Positions 52,832-62,010 of a DNA stretch of 63,384 nucleotides are shown here, in pieces. The notes beneath the pieces are model-generated. The model saw only the letters and a program-made list of their open reading frames with translations. It was not told the DNA's origin and searched no databases. The stretch's first letter is position 1, and every line of letters begins with the position of its first letter. The position numbers and the translations under genes were made by a program. This DNA is from an uncultured Clostridium sp. (GTDB lineage: Bacteria; Bacillota; Clostridia; Lachnospirales; Lachnospiraceae), in contig URFM01000014.1 in the NCBI GenBank assembly GCA_900547035.1, positions 1 through 63,384 of the forward strand, in the 5' to 3' direction.

Positions 52832-53848
52832 ATGAGCGATCAAAATAGAAGAAGACGGACCAAGACCAATCAGTCCAGAGAAGAACAGGTAAAGCGCATG
52901 CGCATTGGAATCGGCGTCGGAATCGCGGCGGTGGTTCTTCTCATTGTCTTTTTGCTGGTGAGAGGCACAGCGAATTCAGGAGAGGAGCCGACTGGCACTG
53001 AGGGGACGGTTCAGGTTACAGACAGCCAGTCCGAAACCGGCCAGGAGGATGCTCTGGCGGACAACAGCCAGTACAATACGGATTTCTCCCAGTACGAGCT
53101 TCAGGAGAATGCTTATCCGGAGATTAACCAGCTGCTGGGAGATTACTTCCAGGCGAAGGTGGACCAGGACCCGGAGGCCCTTTACCGGGTGTTTGGAAAG
53201 ACGGATATGAGCGATGTGGAGGAGCGCAGGCAGGAGCTGGAATATGAGGCCAGATTTATCCAGGACTACGAGGACATTACCTGCTACACCAAGCCGGGGA
53301 TGACCGAGGATTCCTATGTGGTTTATGTAACCTTTAAGGTGAAGTACAAGAGGACGGACACCCTTGCGCCGGGACTTCTCTGGTGCTATGTGGTGAAAAA
53401 CGGCGACAGCGGCTATATCATCCGGGAAAATGTTCTGGGCGATGAGGCCGACTATGTAGCCAGGATGAACCAGACTGAGGATGTGAAGCTTCTGTCTTCT
53501 CAGATTAACCAGCAGCTGAGGGAGGCATTGGAATCGGATACCATTCTTGCCAGCTACTATCAGGAGATGCGCAACGGAGCCATTGTCTACGAGTCCGAAC
53601 CCCACGACAGCACCGTAACCCTGGTAACGGAACCGGCGGAAGGGGAGAGCGAATCCCAATCCGGAGAATCCGACGGGGAGACAGCCGGAGCAGAAGATAG
53701 CTCTTTGGCGGAGGAAGGCCAGGAAACGACAGCGGAAACCGCAGACAGTTCGGACGGCAGCGGGGAGAACGCCCCGGAAGCAGCCGGAGAGGAGACCACA
53801 GCGGCGGAGACGGAAAGCGGTTCGGCATCCGAGGTTCGGATTGGATAG
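52832..53848 (+). CDS. Membrane-anchored extracellular protein with acidic tail
   Basis: A 338-aa protein with a basic cytosolic start (RRRRTKTNQSREEQVKRMR), one membrane helix (about 24-44), a Ser/Thr/Glu linker, a folded external domain (about 85-250; INQLLGDYFQAKVDQDPEALYRVF resembles an NTF2-like fold) and a low-complexity Glu/Ser/Ala/Thr tail (about 255-338). No enzyme motif was seen. It is read alone from a promoter set in an inverted repeat and is followed by a GC-rich terminator and a dispersed repeat. A wall-associated or stress role is possible but unproven. Confidence 0.7.
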   Translation: MSDQNRRRRTKTNQSREEQVKRMRIGIGVGIAAVVLLIVFLLVRGTANSGEEPTGTEGTVQVTDSQSETGQEDALADNSQYNTDFSQYELQENAYPEINQLLGDYFQAKVDQDPEALYRVFGKTDMSDVEERRQELEYEARFIQDYEDITCYTKPGMTEDSYVVYVTFKVKYKRTDTLAPGLLWCYVVKNGDSGYIIRENVLGDEADYVARMNQTEDVKLLSSQINQQLREALESDTILASYYQEMRNGAIVYESEPHDSTVTLVTEPAEGESESQSGESDGETAGAEDSSLAEEGQETTAETADSSDGSGENAPEAAGEETTAAETESGSASEVRIG

Positions 53849-53865
53849 AAACATACAGGCCAAAC

Positions 53866-53903
53866 GGCCGGCGGCCCAGACCCAAGTCAGCCGCCGGCCT
53901 TGT
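53866..53903 (+). terminator. GC-rich terminator
   Basis: GGCCGGCGGC (53866-53875) pairs with GCCGCCGGCC (53890-53899). The T-tract is short (TTGTT) because the dispersed repeat begins at its first T. Confidence 0.65.
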
Positions 53904-54080
53904 TACGCGGGTATTGTTACGAGCACTTAGCGCCTGTCTTTTAGGCGCTTACGTGCGATACATGCAAAATACTTGGCGAGGTCTTGTCGAGCCTAGTATT
54001 TTGTATTGTTACGCAGAGCACTTAGCGCCTGATCTTTATGCGCTTATGTGCGATACATGCAAAATACGATACATGCACAG
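53900..54080. repeat. Dispersed palindromic repeat, copy 3
   Basis: Starts TTGTTACGCGGGTA then TTGTTACGAGCAC, a doubled start. Unit A (GCGCCTGTCTTTTAGGCGC) is followed by unit B with arms CAAAATACTTGGCGAG and GAGCCTAGTATTTTG. Here the outer arm is AAAATACT/AGTATTTT instead of GCGCT/AGCGC in copy 2, so both sides changed together. A further A unit (GCGCCTGATCTTTATGCGC) follows. It leads into queA. Confidence 0.85.
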
Positions 54081-54102
54081 ATTTCGGAAGGAATGAACAA
54101 CC

Positions 54103-55128
54103 ATGAACGTAAAGGATTTTTATTTTGATTTGCCCCAGGAGCTGATTGCCCAGGACCCTCTGGAGGACCGGGCTTCTTCCAGGCTTCTGGTGCTGGATAA
54201 GAAAACGGGTGAGGTGACCCACCGGGGATTCCGGGACATCCTGGAGTATCTGAGACCGGGAGACTGCCTGGTCATCAACGACACTAAGGTAATCCCCGCC
54301 AGACTGTTCGGCGTGAAGGAGGACACGGGTGCCAAGATTGAGGTACTTCTCTTAAAACGCCGGGAACATGATATCTGGGAGACACTGGTAAAACCTGGAA
54401 AGAAGGCGAAGCCGGGAACCAGGATTGTGTTCGGAGAAGGACTTCTGACCGGAACGGTGCTGGAGACGGTGGACGACGGAAACCGTCTGATTCAGTTCTC
54501 CTATGAGGGGATTTTCGAGGAGATTTTAGACCAGCTGGGCCAGATGCCCCTGCCGCCCTACATTACCCACCAGCTGAAGGACAAGAACCGCTATCAGACG
54601 GTCTACGCCAAGCATGACGGCTCTGCGGCGGCTCCCACGGCGGGACTTCATTTTACCAAAGAACTTTTAAAGCAGGTTGAGGATATGGGAGTGAAAATCG
54701 CCCATGTGACCCTCCATGTGGGGCTGGGGACCTTCCGCCCGGTAAAGGTGGAAAATGTCCAGGACCACCATATGCACTCGGAATTTTACATGGTGGAGGA
54801 GTCCGAGGCGAAGAAGGTAAACGACACAAAGGAGGCCGGAGGCCGGGTAATCTGTGTTGGAACCACCAGCTGCCGTACCGTGGAATCAGCCGCCGATGAG
54901 AACGGACGCCTGAAATCCGGCAGCGGCTGGACGGATATTTTCATCTATCCGGGCTATGAGTTTAAAATCCTGGACGCCCTCATTACCAACTTCCATCTGC
55001 CGGAATCCACCCTGGTGATGCTGGTCAGCGCCCTGGCGGGGAGAGAGCATGTGCTTGCGGCCTATGAGGAGGCCATAAAGGAGCGCTACCGCTTCTTTTC
55101 CTTTGGGGACGCCATGCTGATTCTCTAA
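54103..55128 (+). CDS. queA: tRNA preQ1(34) S-adenosylmethionine ribosyltransferase-isomerase
   Basis: A 341-aa QueA, which moves the ribosyl part of SAM to preQ1 at the wobble base of tRNA to make epoxyqueuosine. Family motifs are [22 protein letters not shown] in parts, [42 protein letters not shown], and [10 protein letters not shown]. Full length. No tgt is next to it. It starts a run with an rRNA pseudouridine synthase 10 bases later. Confidence 0.96.
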   Translation: MNVKDFYFDLPQELIAQDPLEDRASSRLLVLDKKTGEVTHRGFRDILEYLRPGDCLVINDTKVIPARLFGVKEDTGAKIEVLLLKRREHDIWETLVKPGKKAKPGTRIVFGEGLLTGTVLETVDDGNRLIQFSYEGIFEEILDQLGQMPLPPYITHQLKDKNRYQTVYAKHDGSAAAPTAGLHFTKELLKQVEDMGVKIAHVTLHVGLGTFRPVKVENVQDHHMHSEFYMVEESEAKKVNDTKEAGGRVICVGTTSCRTVESAADENGRLKSGSGWTDIFIYPGYEFKILDALITNFHLPESTLVMLVSALAGREHVLAAYEEAIKERYRFFSFGDAMLIL

Positions 55129-55137
55129 GGAGGTCCC

Positions 55138-55953
55138 ATGGAGGAGCGTTTGAATAAGCTGCTCAGCGGCCTGGGAATCTGTTCCAGGCGGGAAGCGGAC
55201 CGGCTGATTGAAGAGGGAAAGGTCCTGGTGGACGGACAGCGGGCCCGGATGGGACAGAAGGTCTCAGAGGGACAGCAGGTGGTCTGCGAAGGCCGGCTGG
55301 TGTGGGGAACGCAGATGGCAGACGGCGGAGAAAAGGCGGAGAAGATGCGCCGCCCGGAGCCGGTCCTTTTGGCTGTTCACAAGCCCAGGGGCGTGGTCTG
55401 CACCACCACGGATAAGGATCGGGCCCCCAATATTGTGGATATGATTCATTACCCGGTCCGGGTTTACTATGTAGGCCGTCTGGATAAAGATTCGGAGGGC
55501 CTGGTTTTGATGAGCAACGAGGGGGATTTGGTGAATAAAGTCATGCGCAGCGGAAATGCTCATGAAAAGGAGTACCGGGTGACGGTGGACAAGCCGGTGA
55601 CAGAAGACTTTTTAAACCGGATGAGAAGGGGCATCTATTTAAAGGACTTGGACCGGACCACCCTTCCCTGCCAGGCGGCAAAGGTGGGAGAACGGGAAAT
55701 CCGTGTGATTCTGGTTCAGGGACTGAACCGCCAGATTCGCCGGATGTGCGCTGCCTGCGGCTATCAGGTGCGCCGTCTGGTGCGGACGAGGGTGATGAAC
55801 ATCCGGCTGGACGGCCTGAAAAAAGGAGAATACCGCCGGATTGAAGGGGAAGAGCGGAAGGAATTTTTAAAGCTCCTGGAGCATTCTACCAATCTGACCT
55901 ACAAACAGCAGAGGATGGGAGAGAAAAGATGGAAGACAAAATTCAGAGAATGA
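55138..55953 (+). CDS. rRNA pseudouridine synthase, RsuA/RluB family
   Basis: A 271-aa enzyme with an N-terminal S4 RNA-binding domain (RLNKLLSGLGICSRREADRLI) and the RsuA-type catalytic domain. The catalytic Asp is in GRLDKDSEGLVLMSNEG, and the C-terminal QGLNRQIRRMCAACGYQV is conserved. The RluB/RluF types target 23S rRNA, so that is the likelier substrate. The ribosome site is in AAGGAGG after queA. Its end overlaps ligA by 25 bases. Confidence 0.9.
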   Translation: MEERLNKLLSGLGICSRREADRLIEEGKVLVDGQRARMGQKVSEGQQVVCEGRLVWGTQMADGGEKAEKMRRPEPVLLAVHKPRGVVCTTTDKDRAPNIVDMIHYPVRVYYVGRLDKDSEGLVLMSNEGDLVNKVMRSGNAHEKEYRVTVDKPVTEDFLNRMRRGIYLKDLDRTTLPCQAAKVGEREIRVILVQGLNRQIRRMCAACGYQVRRLVRTRVMNIRLDGLKKGEYRRIEGEERKEFLKLLEHSTNLTYKQQRMGEKRWKTKFRE

Positions 55954-57926
55954 AGGAATTGACCGCCCTTCTTTCCAAAGCGGGGAAAGCCTACTATCAG
56001 GAAAGCCGGGAGATTATGAGCAATTTTGAGTATGACCGGCTTTACGACGAGCTGTCCGCCCTGGAACAGGAGACGGGAGTCATTCTTTCCGGAAGCCCCA
56101 CTCAGAAAGTGGGCTATGAGGTGTTAAGCGAGCTGCCCAAGGAGGCCCACGAGTCTCCCATGCTCTCTCTGGACAAGACCAAAAGCGTGGAAGAGCTGAA
56201 GGAGTGGCTGGGAACGCAGAAGGGACTTCTGTCCTGGAAGATGGACGGCCTCACCATTGTGCTCACCTACGAGAACGGCAGCCTGGCAAAGGCCGTTACC
56301 AGGGGAAATGGGGAAATCGGCGAGGTGATTACGCCCAACGCCCGGGTTTTCGCCAATATCCCCCTGAATATCGCCTACAAGGGACAGCTGATTCTCCGGG
56401 GAGAGGCGGTAATCCTGTATTCGGATTTTGAACGGATTAATGAGGAAATCGGAGATGCGGACGCACGGTATAAGAATCCCAGAAACTTATGCAGCGGTTC
56501 CGTGCGCCAGTTAAACAGCCAGATTACGGCGGAGCGGAACGTGCATTTTGAGGCGTTTTCCCTGGTAAAGGCCGACGGAGTGGATTTTCACAATTCCAGG
56601 GAGGCTCAGTTTAAGTGGCTGAAAACCCAGGGCTTTGAGGTGGTGGAATACCGGATGGTGGACGCCTCCAATCTGGAGGAGGCGGTCCGGGAATTTGCCC
56701 GGGCGGTGGAGAAAAACGATATTCCTTCCGATGGCCTGGTGCTTTTGTACGATGACATTGCCTACGGGGATTCCCTGGGGCGGACCGCCAAATTTCCCCG
56801 CAATTCCATCGCCTTTAAGTGGGAGGATGAAACCAGGGAGACCACTTTAAAATATATCGAATGGAGCCCGTCCCGGACCGGGTTAATCAATCCGGTGGCG
56901 GTGTTTGAGCCGGTGGAACTGGAGGGAACCACGGTGAGCCGGGCTAGCGTTCACAATATCAGTATCCTGGAAAGCCTGGAGTTGGGGGAAGGGGACCGGA
57001 TTATGGTCTACAAGGCCAACATGATTATCCCTCAGATTGCCGACAACCTGACCCGCAGCGGGGTAAAGCATATTCCGGAGAAATGCCCGGTCTGCGGGGG
57101 AGAGACGAAGATTCAGCAGATGAACGACGTTAAGAGCCTTTACTGCATGAATCCGGATTGCCAGGCCAAGAAGATTAAAAGCTTCACCCTGATGGCCAGC
57201 AGGGACGCCCTGAACATTGACGGACTTTCCGAGGCCACTCTGGAAAAATTCATTGGCGCCGGTTTTATCCACGAATATGCGGATTTGTTCCATCTGGACC
57301 GCCACCAGGAACAGATTGTGGAGATGGATGGCTTTGGTCAGAAATCCTACGACAATCTGCTGGCGGCGGCGAAGACCGCTTCCCACACCACCCTGCCCAG
57401 AGTGATTTACGGCCTGGGAATCGCGGGAATCGGACTGGCAAACGCCAAGGTGCTCTGCCGCCATTTCGGCTATGATTTTAACCGGATGCGAAGCGCCTCC
57501 GAAGAGGAGCTGGCTCAGGCTGACGGTATCGGAGGGGTACTGGCAAAGGCCTGGACGGAGTATTTCGCCTCGCCAAAGCGGAATCAGATGGTGGACCGTC
57601 TGCTGGCGGAACTGACCATTGAGAAGGAGCAGGCGGAGCCGGAGGAAGAGCAGATTTTTAAGGGAAAGACCTTTGTGATCACCGGTTCCCTGAGCCATTT
57701 TTCCAACCGGAAGGAGCTTCAGGAGCTGATTGAGTCAAAGGGCGGAAAGGCGGCCGGTTCCGTCAGCGCCAAGACCAGTTATCTGATCAACAACGATGTG
57801 ACGTCTTCGTCCTCCAAAAACAAAAAGGCCAGAGAACTGGGAATTCCTATTCTTTCCGAGGAAGATTTTTTGCGGCTTCTTGAAGGAAATCAAGAGGAAG
57901 GGAGAACAGCAAAAGATGCCGATTAA
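55929..57926 (+). CDS. ligA: NAD-dependent DNA ligase
   Basis: A 665-aa LigA. The adenylated Lys104 is in WKMDGLTI (KxDG), with RGEAVI and the FKWEDE motif for the nucleotide site, an OB-fold, a four-Cys zinc finger (CPVCGG, YCMNPDC), HhH repeats and a C-terminal BRCT domain (FKGKTFVITGSLSHFSNRKE). It joins nicks using NAD. Two points differ from the commonest form: M rather than I follows the Lys, and the upstream motif reads MLSLDKTKS where many have MLSLDNAF. It could be a second, divergent LigA of the genome; a genome-wide check would settle this. Its tail overlaps metA. Confidence 0.93.
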   Translation: MEDKIQRMKELTALLSKAGKAYYQESREIMSNFEYDRLYDELSALEQETGVILSGSPTQKVGYEVLSELPKEAHESPMLSLDKTKSVEELKEWLGTQKGLLSWKMDGLTIVLTYENGSLAKAVTRGNGEIGEVITPNARVFANIPLNIAYKGQLILRGEAVILYSDFERINEEIGDADARYKNPRNLCSGSVRQLNSQITAERNVHFEAFSLVKADGVDFHNSREAQFKWLKTQGFEVVEYRMVDASNLEEAVREFARAVEKNDIPSDGLVLLYDDIAYGDSLGRTAKFPRNSIAFKWEDETRETTLKYIEWSPSRTGLINPVAVFEPVELEGTTVSRASVHNISILESLELGEGDRIMVYKANMIIPQIADNLTRSGVKHIPEKCPVCGGETKIQQMNDVKSLYCMNPDCQAKKIKSFTLMASRDALNIDGLSEATLEKFIGAGFIHEYADLFHLDRHQEQIVEMDGFGQKSYDNLLAAAKTASHTTLPRVIYGLGIAGIGLANAKVLCRHFGYDFNRMRSASEEELAQADGIGGVLAKAWTEYFASPKRNQMVDRLLAELTIEKEQAEPEEEQIFKGKTFVITGSLSHFSNRKELQELIESKGGKAAGSVSAKTSYLINNDVTSSSSKNKKARELGIPILSEEDFLRLLEGNQEEGRTAKDAD

Positions 57927-58830
57927 AGTACAAAAGGACCTTCCGGCACGAGCGGTGCTGGAGGAGGAAAATATATTTATTATGGATGAGGACCGGGCGC
58001 TGAGCCAGGATATTCGTCCTCTGGAAATTTTAATTTTGAATCTCATGCCTTTAAAGGAGGAAACGGAAACCCAGCTTCTGCGGGCCCTGTCCAATACTCC
58101 TCTTCAAGTGGACTGTACCTTTCTTATGATGAGCAGCCATGTGTCCAAGAATACGTCGGCCAGTCACCTGAACAAGTTCTATGTGGAATTTGCGGATGTG
58201 AAACGGAAAAAGTACGACGGAATGATTATTACCGGTGCCCCCGTGGAGCTGCTGGAATACGAAGAGGTCAATTACTGGCCGGAACTGTCCGCCATTATGG
58301 AGTGGAGCAAGACCCATGTTACCTCCACCCTCCACATCTGCTGGGGCGCCCAGGCCGGGCTTTACTACCACTACGGCATTCCCAAATATCAGCGGGAAAA
58401 GAAACTGTCCGGCATCTACAATCACAAGGTCCTGAACCGGAAATGCCCTCTGGTGCGGAGCCTGAACGACTATTTTCTGGCTCCCCATTCCCGATATACG
58501 GAGGTGCGGAGGAAGGACATTTTAGCGCATCCGGAGCTGGAGATTCTGGCCGAGTCCGACGAGGCTGGGGTATTTCTGGTGATGAGCCGGGACGGGCGGC
58601 AGATTTTTGTCCAGGGACACCCGGAATACGACCGTATGACGTTAAACAATGAGTATCACCGGGATTTGAGCAAGGGATTGAATCCGGAGCTTCCGGTCAA
58701 TTATTATGAGAACAACGACCCATTTTCCGTGCCGCCATTGATGTGGCGGAATACGGCAAACACCCTGTATACCAACTGGCTGAATTACTATGTGTACCAG
58801 GTAACGCCCTATCTGCTGGAAAGCGAGTGA
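57916..58830 (+). CDS. metA: Homoserine O-acetyltransferase (MetA type)
   Basis: A 304-aa MetA. The nucleophile is Cys142 in HICWGAQAGLYYHYGI; the His/Glu of VQGHPEYDR complete the triad region. Residue 111 is Glu (GAPVELLEYEEVNYW). In MetA enzymes Glu at this place gives acetyl-CoA use, while Gly, as in E. coli, gives succinyl-CoA; so this is probably an acetyltransferase though the family is often named succinyltransferase. ATG 57916 gives the family start MPIK; the frame opens at 57880 inside ligA. It starts the methionine pathway from homoserine. Confidence 0.93.
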   Translation: MPIKVQKDLPARAVLEEENIFIMDEDRALSQDIRPLEILILNLMPLKEETETQLLRALSNTPLQVDCTFLMMSSHVSKNTSASHLNKFYVEFADVKRKKYDGMIITGAPVELLEYEEVNYWPELSAIMEWSKTHVTSTLHICWGAQAGLYYHYGIPKYQREKKLSGIYNHKVLNRKCPLVRSLNDYFLAPHSRYTEVRRKDILAHPELEILAESDEAGVFLVMSRDGRQIFVQGHPEYDRMTLNNEYHRDLSKGLNPELPVNYYENNDPFSVPPLMWRNTANTLYTNWLNYYVYQVTPYLLESE

Positions 58831-58840
58831 GAGAAAATCC

Positions 58841-60751
58841 ATGCTGTATCAGATTATCGACGGCACCCTTTCTCAGGGCGGCAGCACTATTCTGCGGCAT
58901 ATCAATTTTGAAATCCGGGGCAATGAGAAAATTGCCCTGGTGGGGAAAAACGGCGCGGGCAAGACCACTCTCCTGCGGCTGATTGCGGGGGAACTGACTC
59001 TGGACCGGGACGACAAGCGCCAGGGGCCGGGAATCCGCCGGGACCGGCAGCTGATGGTGGGAAGCCTCAGCCAGCAGGTGTTTTCCGACCTGGAGCGGAC
59101 TCTGGAGGAGGAGATGCTGGCCTCCTGCCCGGCGGGGGAGAAATTTTCCAGGGAGCGGTTTGAATATGAGCAGCAGTATGACCGGTTCCTTACCGCCCTG
59201 GGATTCTCCAAGGACTGTAAGGGGAAAAAACTGTCCCGGTTTTCCGGAGGGCAGCAGACCCGGCTGGGCCTGATTCGCCTGTTTTTGCAGAAACCGGATA
59301 TCCTCCTTTTGGACGAGCCTACCAACCATCTGGATTTGGAGGCGGTGGAATGGCTGGAGGAGCAGGTTCGGGAATATGAAAAGGCGGTGGTGCTGGTGTC
59401 CCACGACCGCTTTTTTCTGGACCGCACCGCCCAGGTTACTTACGAACTGGAGAACGGGCGCCTGACCCGTTATCCGGGAAACTACACGGCCTACAGGGCG
59501 GAGAAGGAGAAGCGGCTGCGCATCCGGAAAAAAGCCTATGAACGCCAGGTTCAGGAGGAGGAGCGTCTGACCGCTTTAATCGAGCGCTTTAAGCATAAGC
59601 CCAACAAGGCGGCTTTTGCCAGAGCGAAGAAAAAGCAGATGGAACGGCTCAAAAGGGTGGAAAAGCCCCTGGATGAAGGCCCGCATCTGGCAACCGGCGC
59701 CATCGAGCCGTTGGTTCGAGGCGGAAAATGGGTCTTCGAGGGGGAACGGCTGCGGCTGGGATATGACAAGACCCTGCTGGAGCTGTCCTTTCGCATCCGC
59801 AGAGGCCAGAAAATCGGCCTTTTGGGGCCAAATGGGGCGGGAAAAACCACCTTTTTAAAGACAATCGTCGGATTAATCCGCCCGCTGGGAGGAGAATTTT
59901 CCCTGGGCTCCAATATCACCATCGGGTACTTTGACCAGAATACGGCCAGGCTCCAAACGGACCAGACGGTGCTGGAGCATTTTACCGGCCTTTTCCCGTC
60001 CATGACGGAGAAGGAGGCCAGAAAAACCCTGGGGATGTATCTGTTTACCGGAGCCGATGGGGCGAAGAAAATTTCCTCCCTGTCGGGAGGAGAAAAGGCC
60101 CGCCTGGTGCTGGCGGAACTTCTGGTCAGCCGTCCGAATTTCCTGATTCTGGACGAACCCACCAACCATATGGACATTCCGGCTAAGGAGGCCCTGGAGG
60201 CGGCTTTTCAGGCTTACACGGGGACCATTCTCTTTATATCCCACGACCGCTACCTGATTCGCCAGGTGGCGGACAGCATCCTGATTTTTGAAGACGGGAA
60301 AGCCATGTACTACCCATTTTCCTATGAGCATTATCTGGAGCGCAGAAAGGGGCTGGGAGAGGGGGAGACCCTGGCGGCCCAGGTGTCCGCCAGGGACCAG
60401 GCGCTGATTTCCTCCCTGAGAAGTGTCCCCAGGGCGGAGCGCCACCGACTGCGGGAGATTCCCCAGGAGGAGGCCTGCCTGGAGTGGAGGCTGCGTTTGG
60501 CATCTGAGGAGATGGAGCGCAAGAAAATGGCTCTGGAGAAGGTCCTGGAGGAGCTGGACCGGGAAAAGACCGCCCGGGAGGAAGAAAGCTGGAATCCGGA
60601 TACCGGTCTGTGGGAGGGGGAGGTTCCTGAGAGACAGGAGGAGTACCGGAGGCGAAAGCAGGAAGCGGACCTGGCCTGGGAGGAATGGCATGAAAGCTGC
60701 ATGACCTGGTTTGAGGAGTGGAATCAGGGGGAAGAAGCGACAGAGAAGTAA
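58841..60751 (+). CDS. ABC-F family ATPase
   Basis: A 636-aa protein with two ABC domains and no membrane helices. Walker A motifs are GKNGAGKTT and GPNGAGKTT, signatures SGGQQTRL and SGGEKARL, Walker B LLLDEPTNHLDLE and LILDEPTNHMDI. The linker between them is long and basic (FKHKPNKAAFARAKKKQ), as in ribosome-acting ABC-F factors, and the C-terminus is a coiled coil. Members rescue stalled ribosomes or protect them from antibiotics. Which of these applies cannot be told. It follows metA by 10 bases. Confidence 0.92.
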   Translation: MLYQIIDGTLSQGGSTILRHINFEIRGNEKIALVGKNGAGKTTLLRLIAGELTLDRDDKRQGPGIRRDRQLMVGSLSQQVFSDLERTLEEEMLASCPAGEKFSRERFEYEQQYDRFLTALGFSKDCKGKKLSRFSGGQQTRLGLIRLFLQKPDILLLDEPTNHLDLEAVEWLEEQVREYEKAVVLVSHDRFFLDRTAQVTYELENGRLTRYPGNYTAYRAEKEKRLRIRKKAYERQVQEEERLTALIERFKHKPNKAAFARAKKKQMERLKRVEKPLDEGPHLATGAIEPLVRGGKWVFEGERLRLGYDKTLLELSFRIRRGQKIGLLGPNGAGKTTFLKTIVGLIRPLGGEFSLGSNITIGYFDQNTARLQTDQTVLEHFTGLFPSMTEKEARKTLGMYLFTGADGAKKISSLSGGEKARLVLAELLVSRPNFLILDEPTNHMDIPAKEALEAAFQAYTGTILFISHDRYLIRQVADSILIFEDGKAMYYPFSYEHYLERRKGLGEGETLAAQVSARDQALISSLRSVPRAERHRLREIPQEEACLEWRLRLASEEMERKKMALEKVLEELDREKTAREEESWNPDTGLWEGEVPERQEEYRRRKQEADLAWEEWHESCMTWFEEWNQGEEATEK

Positions 60752-60759
60752 AAAAGAAG

Positions 60760-60804
60760 CGCTGCCGGATGAGTGCGACGATTGCATGTCATGGGCAGCG
60801 TTTT
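60760..60804 (+). terminator. Intrinsic terminator after the ABC-F gene
   Basis: CGCTGCC (60760-60766) pairs with GGCAGCG (60794-60800), then TTTTG. It ends the queA-to-ABC-F run and faces the disrupted nuclease-like gene. Confidence 0.8.
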
Positions 60805-60844
60805 GTTTAGGGCTTTATGTTATAAAATTCTGTATCGGCTGTTT

Positions 60845-61753
60845 TCAGCGCTGCAGGGTCATCTCCCGCTGAAACTGCTCCAGGCTACTGGCCTTGGCGG
60901 CAGCTTTCAGCCACCGGGACAGGGTTTCCCTATCCTTCTGGGTCATAATGGTTGTTCTGAGGGCGGAGGGAACCGGGCCGATATCTTCCAGCAGGTCCAG
61001 GACGCTCAGGGCCTGGCCTTCCACTTTGGCGTTATCTTTTTCTAGTTGAATCTGCTTTTCAATTTTTTCTCCATACAATTCATCAAAGAGTTCTCTTAAT
61101 GCGTCGCACATTTGATTTTCCTCCTTATACACGTTCCAGTTGGCTCGTACAATTAAGTCCATCGCCGCGCTGTAGAGGGGATTGTCTTCTTTTCCCATAT
61201 AGGCCCTGGACAAAACTTCCACATCATGTTCCCGGTTTAAAACCTGCCTTAGGCGGCTGAGCCACAGATTATCCTGGGAATCCAGTTCCTTCTGCACCAG
61301 AATCTGAAGGGGGAACAGCAGTCCTTCTATGTAGTAGATTCCGGAATCCGCATTTGTAATCCGGACTTGGTACCGGCTCTTTAAAAATGCCACCAGCTTT
61401 CTGGGATAATGGTTCCCCACTAAGGTGATTGTAATTTCATCCGGAGGGATTTCCTGTTCCCGCTTGGTGCCGGACTGGAGAATTGCGGCATATCCGTTGG
61501 CTTTAAAAAATGTGTTGACGGAAAGACTGTCATCCGGCCCCTTGTACTCCACAATATTATATCTGCGGAATATGCGGCCGATTTTCTTCCGGATTTGTAC
61601 CCCCTGGTCCTTTTTGATGACCAGTGTATCGATGCGCAGAGGACTGTCGGTAAGGTTGTATTCCTTAAAAAACTGCAAATACTGTGCCTCCCCGGAAAAC
61701 TCAATCTGCAGAACCGCCTGAAAAGCCGGATGTCACTGCAGGACTTTTTTCAT
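60845..61753 (-). pseudogene. PD-(D/E)XK nuclease-like (Rpn/transposase-type) gene with nonsense codon 7
   Basis: From ATG 61753, which has GGAGG seven bases upstream, the frame reads MKKVLQ, then TGA (61735-61733), then HPAFQAVLQIEFSGEAQYLQFF and on for 277 more residues. In the family this place holds a Trp (WHPxF), so TGG probably became TGA. The core has the nuclease pattern RIDTLVIKK and YNIVEYKGPDDSLSV (Asp, then Glu-x-Lys). Such proteins are widespread in Lachnospiraceae and often misnamed 3-isopropylmalate dehydrogenase. Only a TTG at 61678 could restart translation and would drop about 25 residues. The rest of the frame is intact, so the mutation is recent, or the codon is recoded or a read error. 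Confidence 0.75.
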
Positions 61754-61769
61754 CTGCATTCCTCCTTTT

Positions 61770-61975
61770 CATTATACGTAATTGTCTTTGATTTTTCAAC
61801 GTTATCTGAGATTCCGGCCGAAGAGGCCAAGGTCTGGCAGAACTATGCCGTTCTAAAAGAAAATAATATAGAAAACAGATAGGTTGATGTAAGTTTACTA
61901 TAGCACAGGCAGGGGGATAATGCAATCGGGAATCGATATATGAGAATGAGCCCCCACATTTTGAGAAAATTTTAC
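61770..61975. other. Non-coding gap before the ncRNA promoter
   Basis: About 200 bases with A/T-rich sequence. I see no gene, tRNA, or clear hairpin here. It should hold the promoter of the disrupted nuclease-like gene on the minus strand, but no convincing -35/-10 pair was found. A short open stretch on the plus strand (ending 61882) has no start or ribosome site of its own. Confidence 0.5.
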
Positions 61976-62004
61976 TTGTAATCCCCGGGGCCTCGTGCTA
62001 TACT
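61976..62004 (+). promoter_or_regulatory. Promoter of the structured ncRNA
   Basis: TTGTAA (61976-61981), 17-base spacer, extended -10 TGcTATACT (hexamer 61999-62004). Transcription should start near 62011. Confidence 0.75.
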
Positions 62005-62010
62005 TGCAGT

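Noticed and set aside
61595..61882. Plus-strand frame running out of the nuclease-like gene
   Set aside because: No start with a ribosome site; most of it is antisense to the disrupted gene. The last 25 codons look vaguely protein-like, but nothing supports them.
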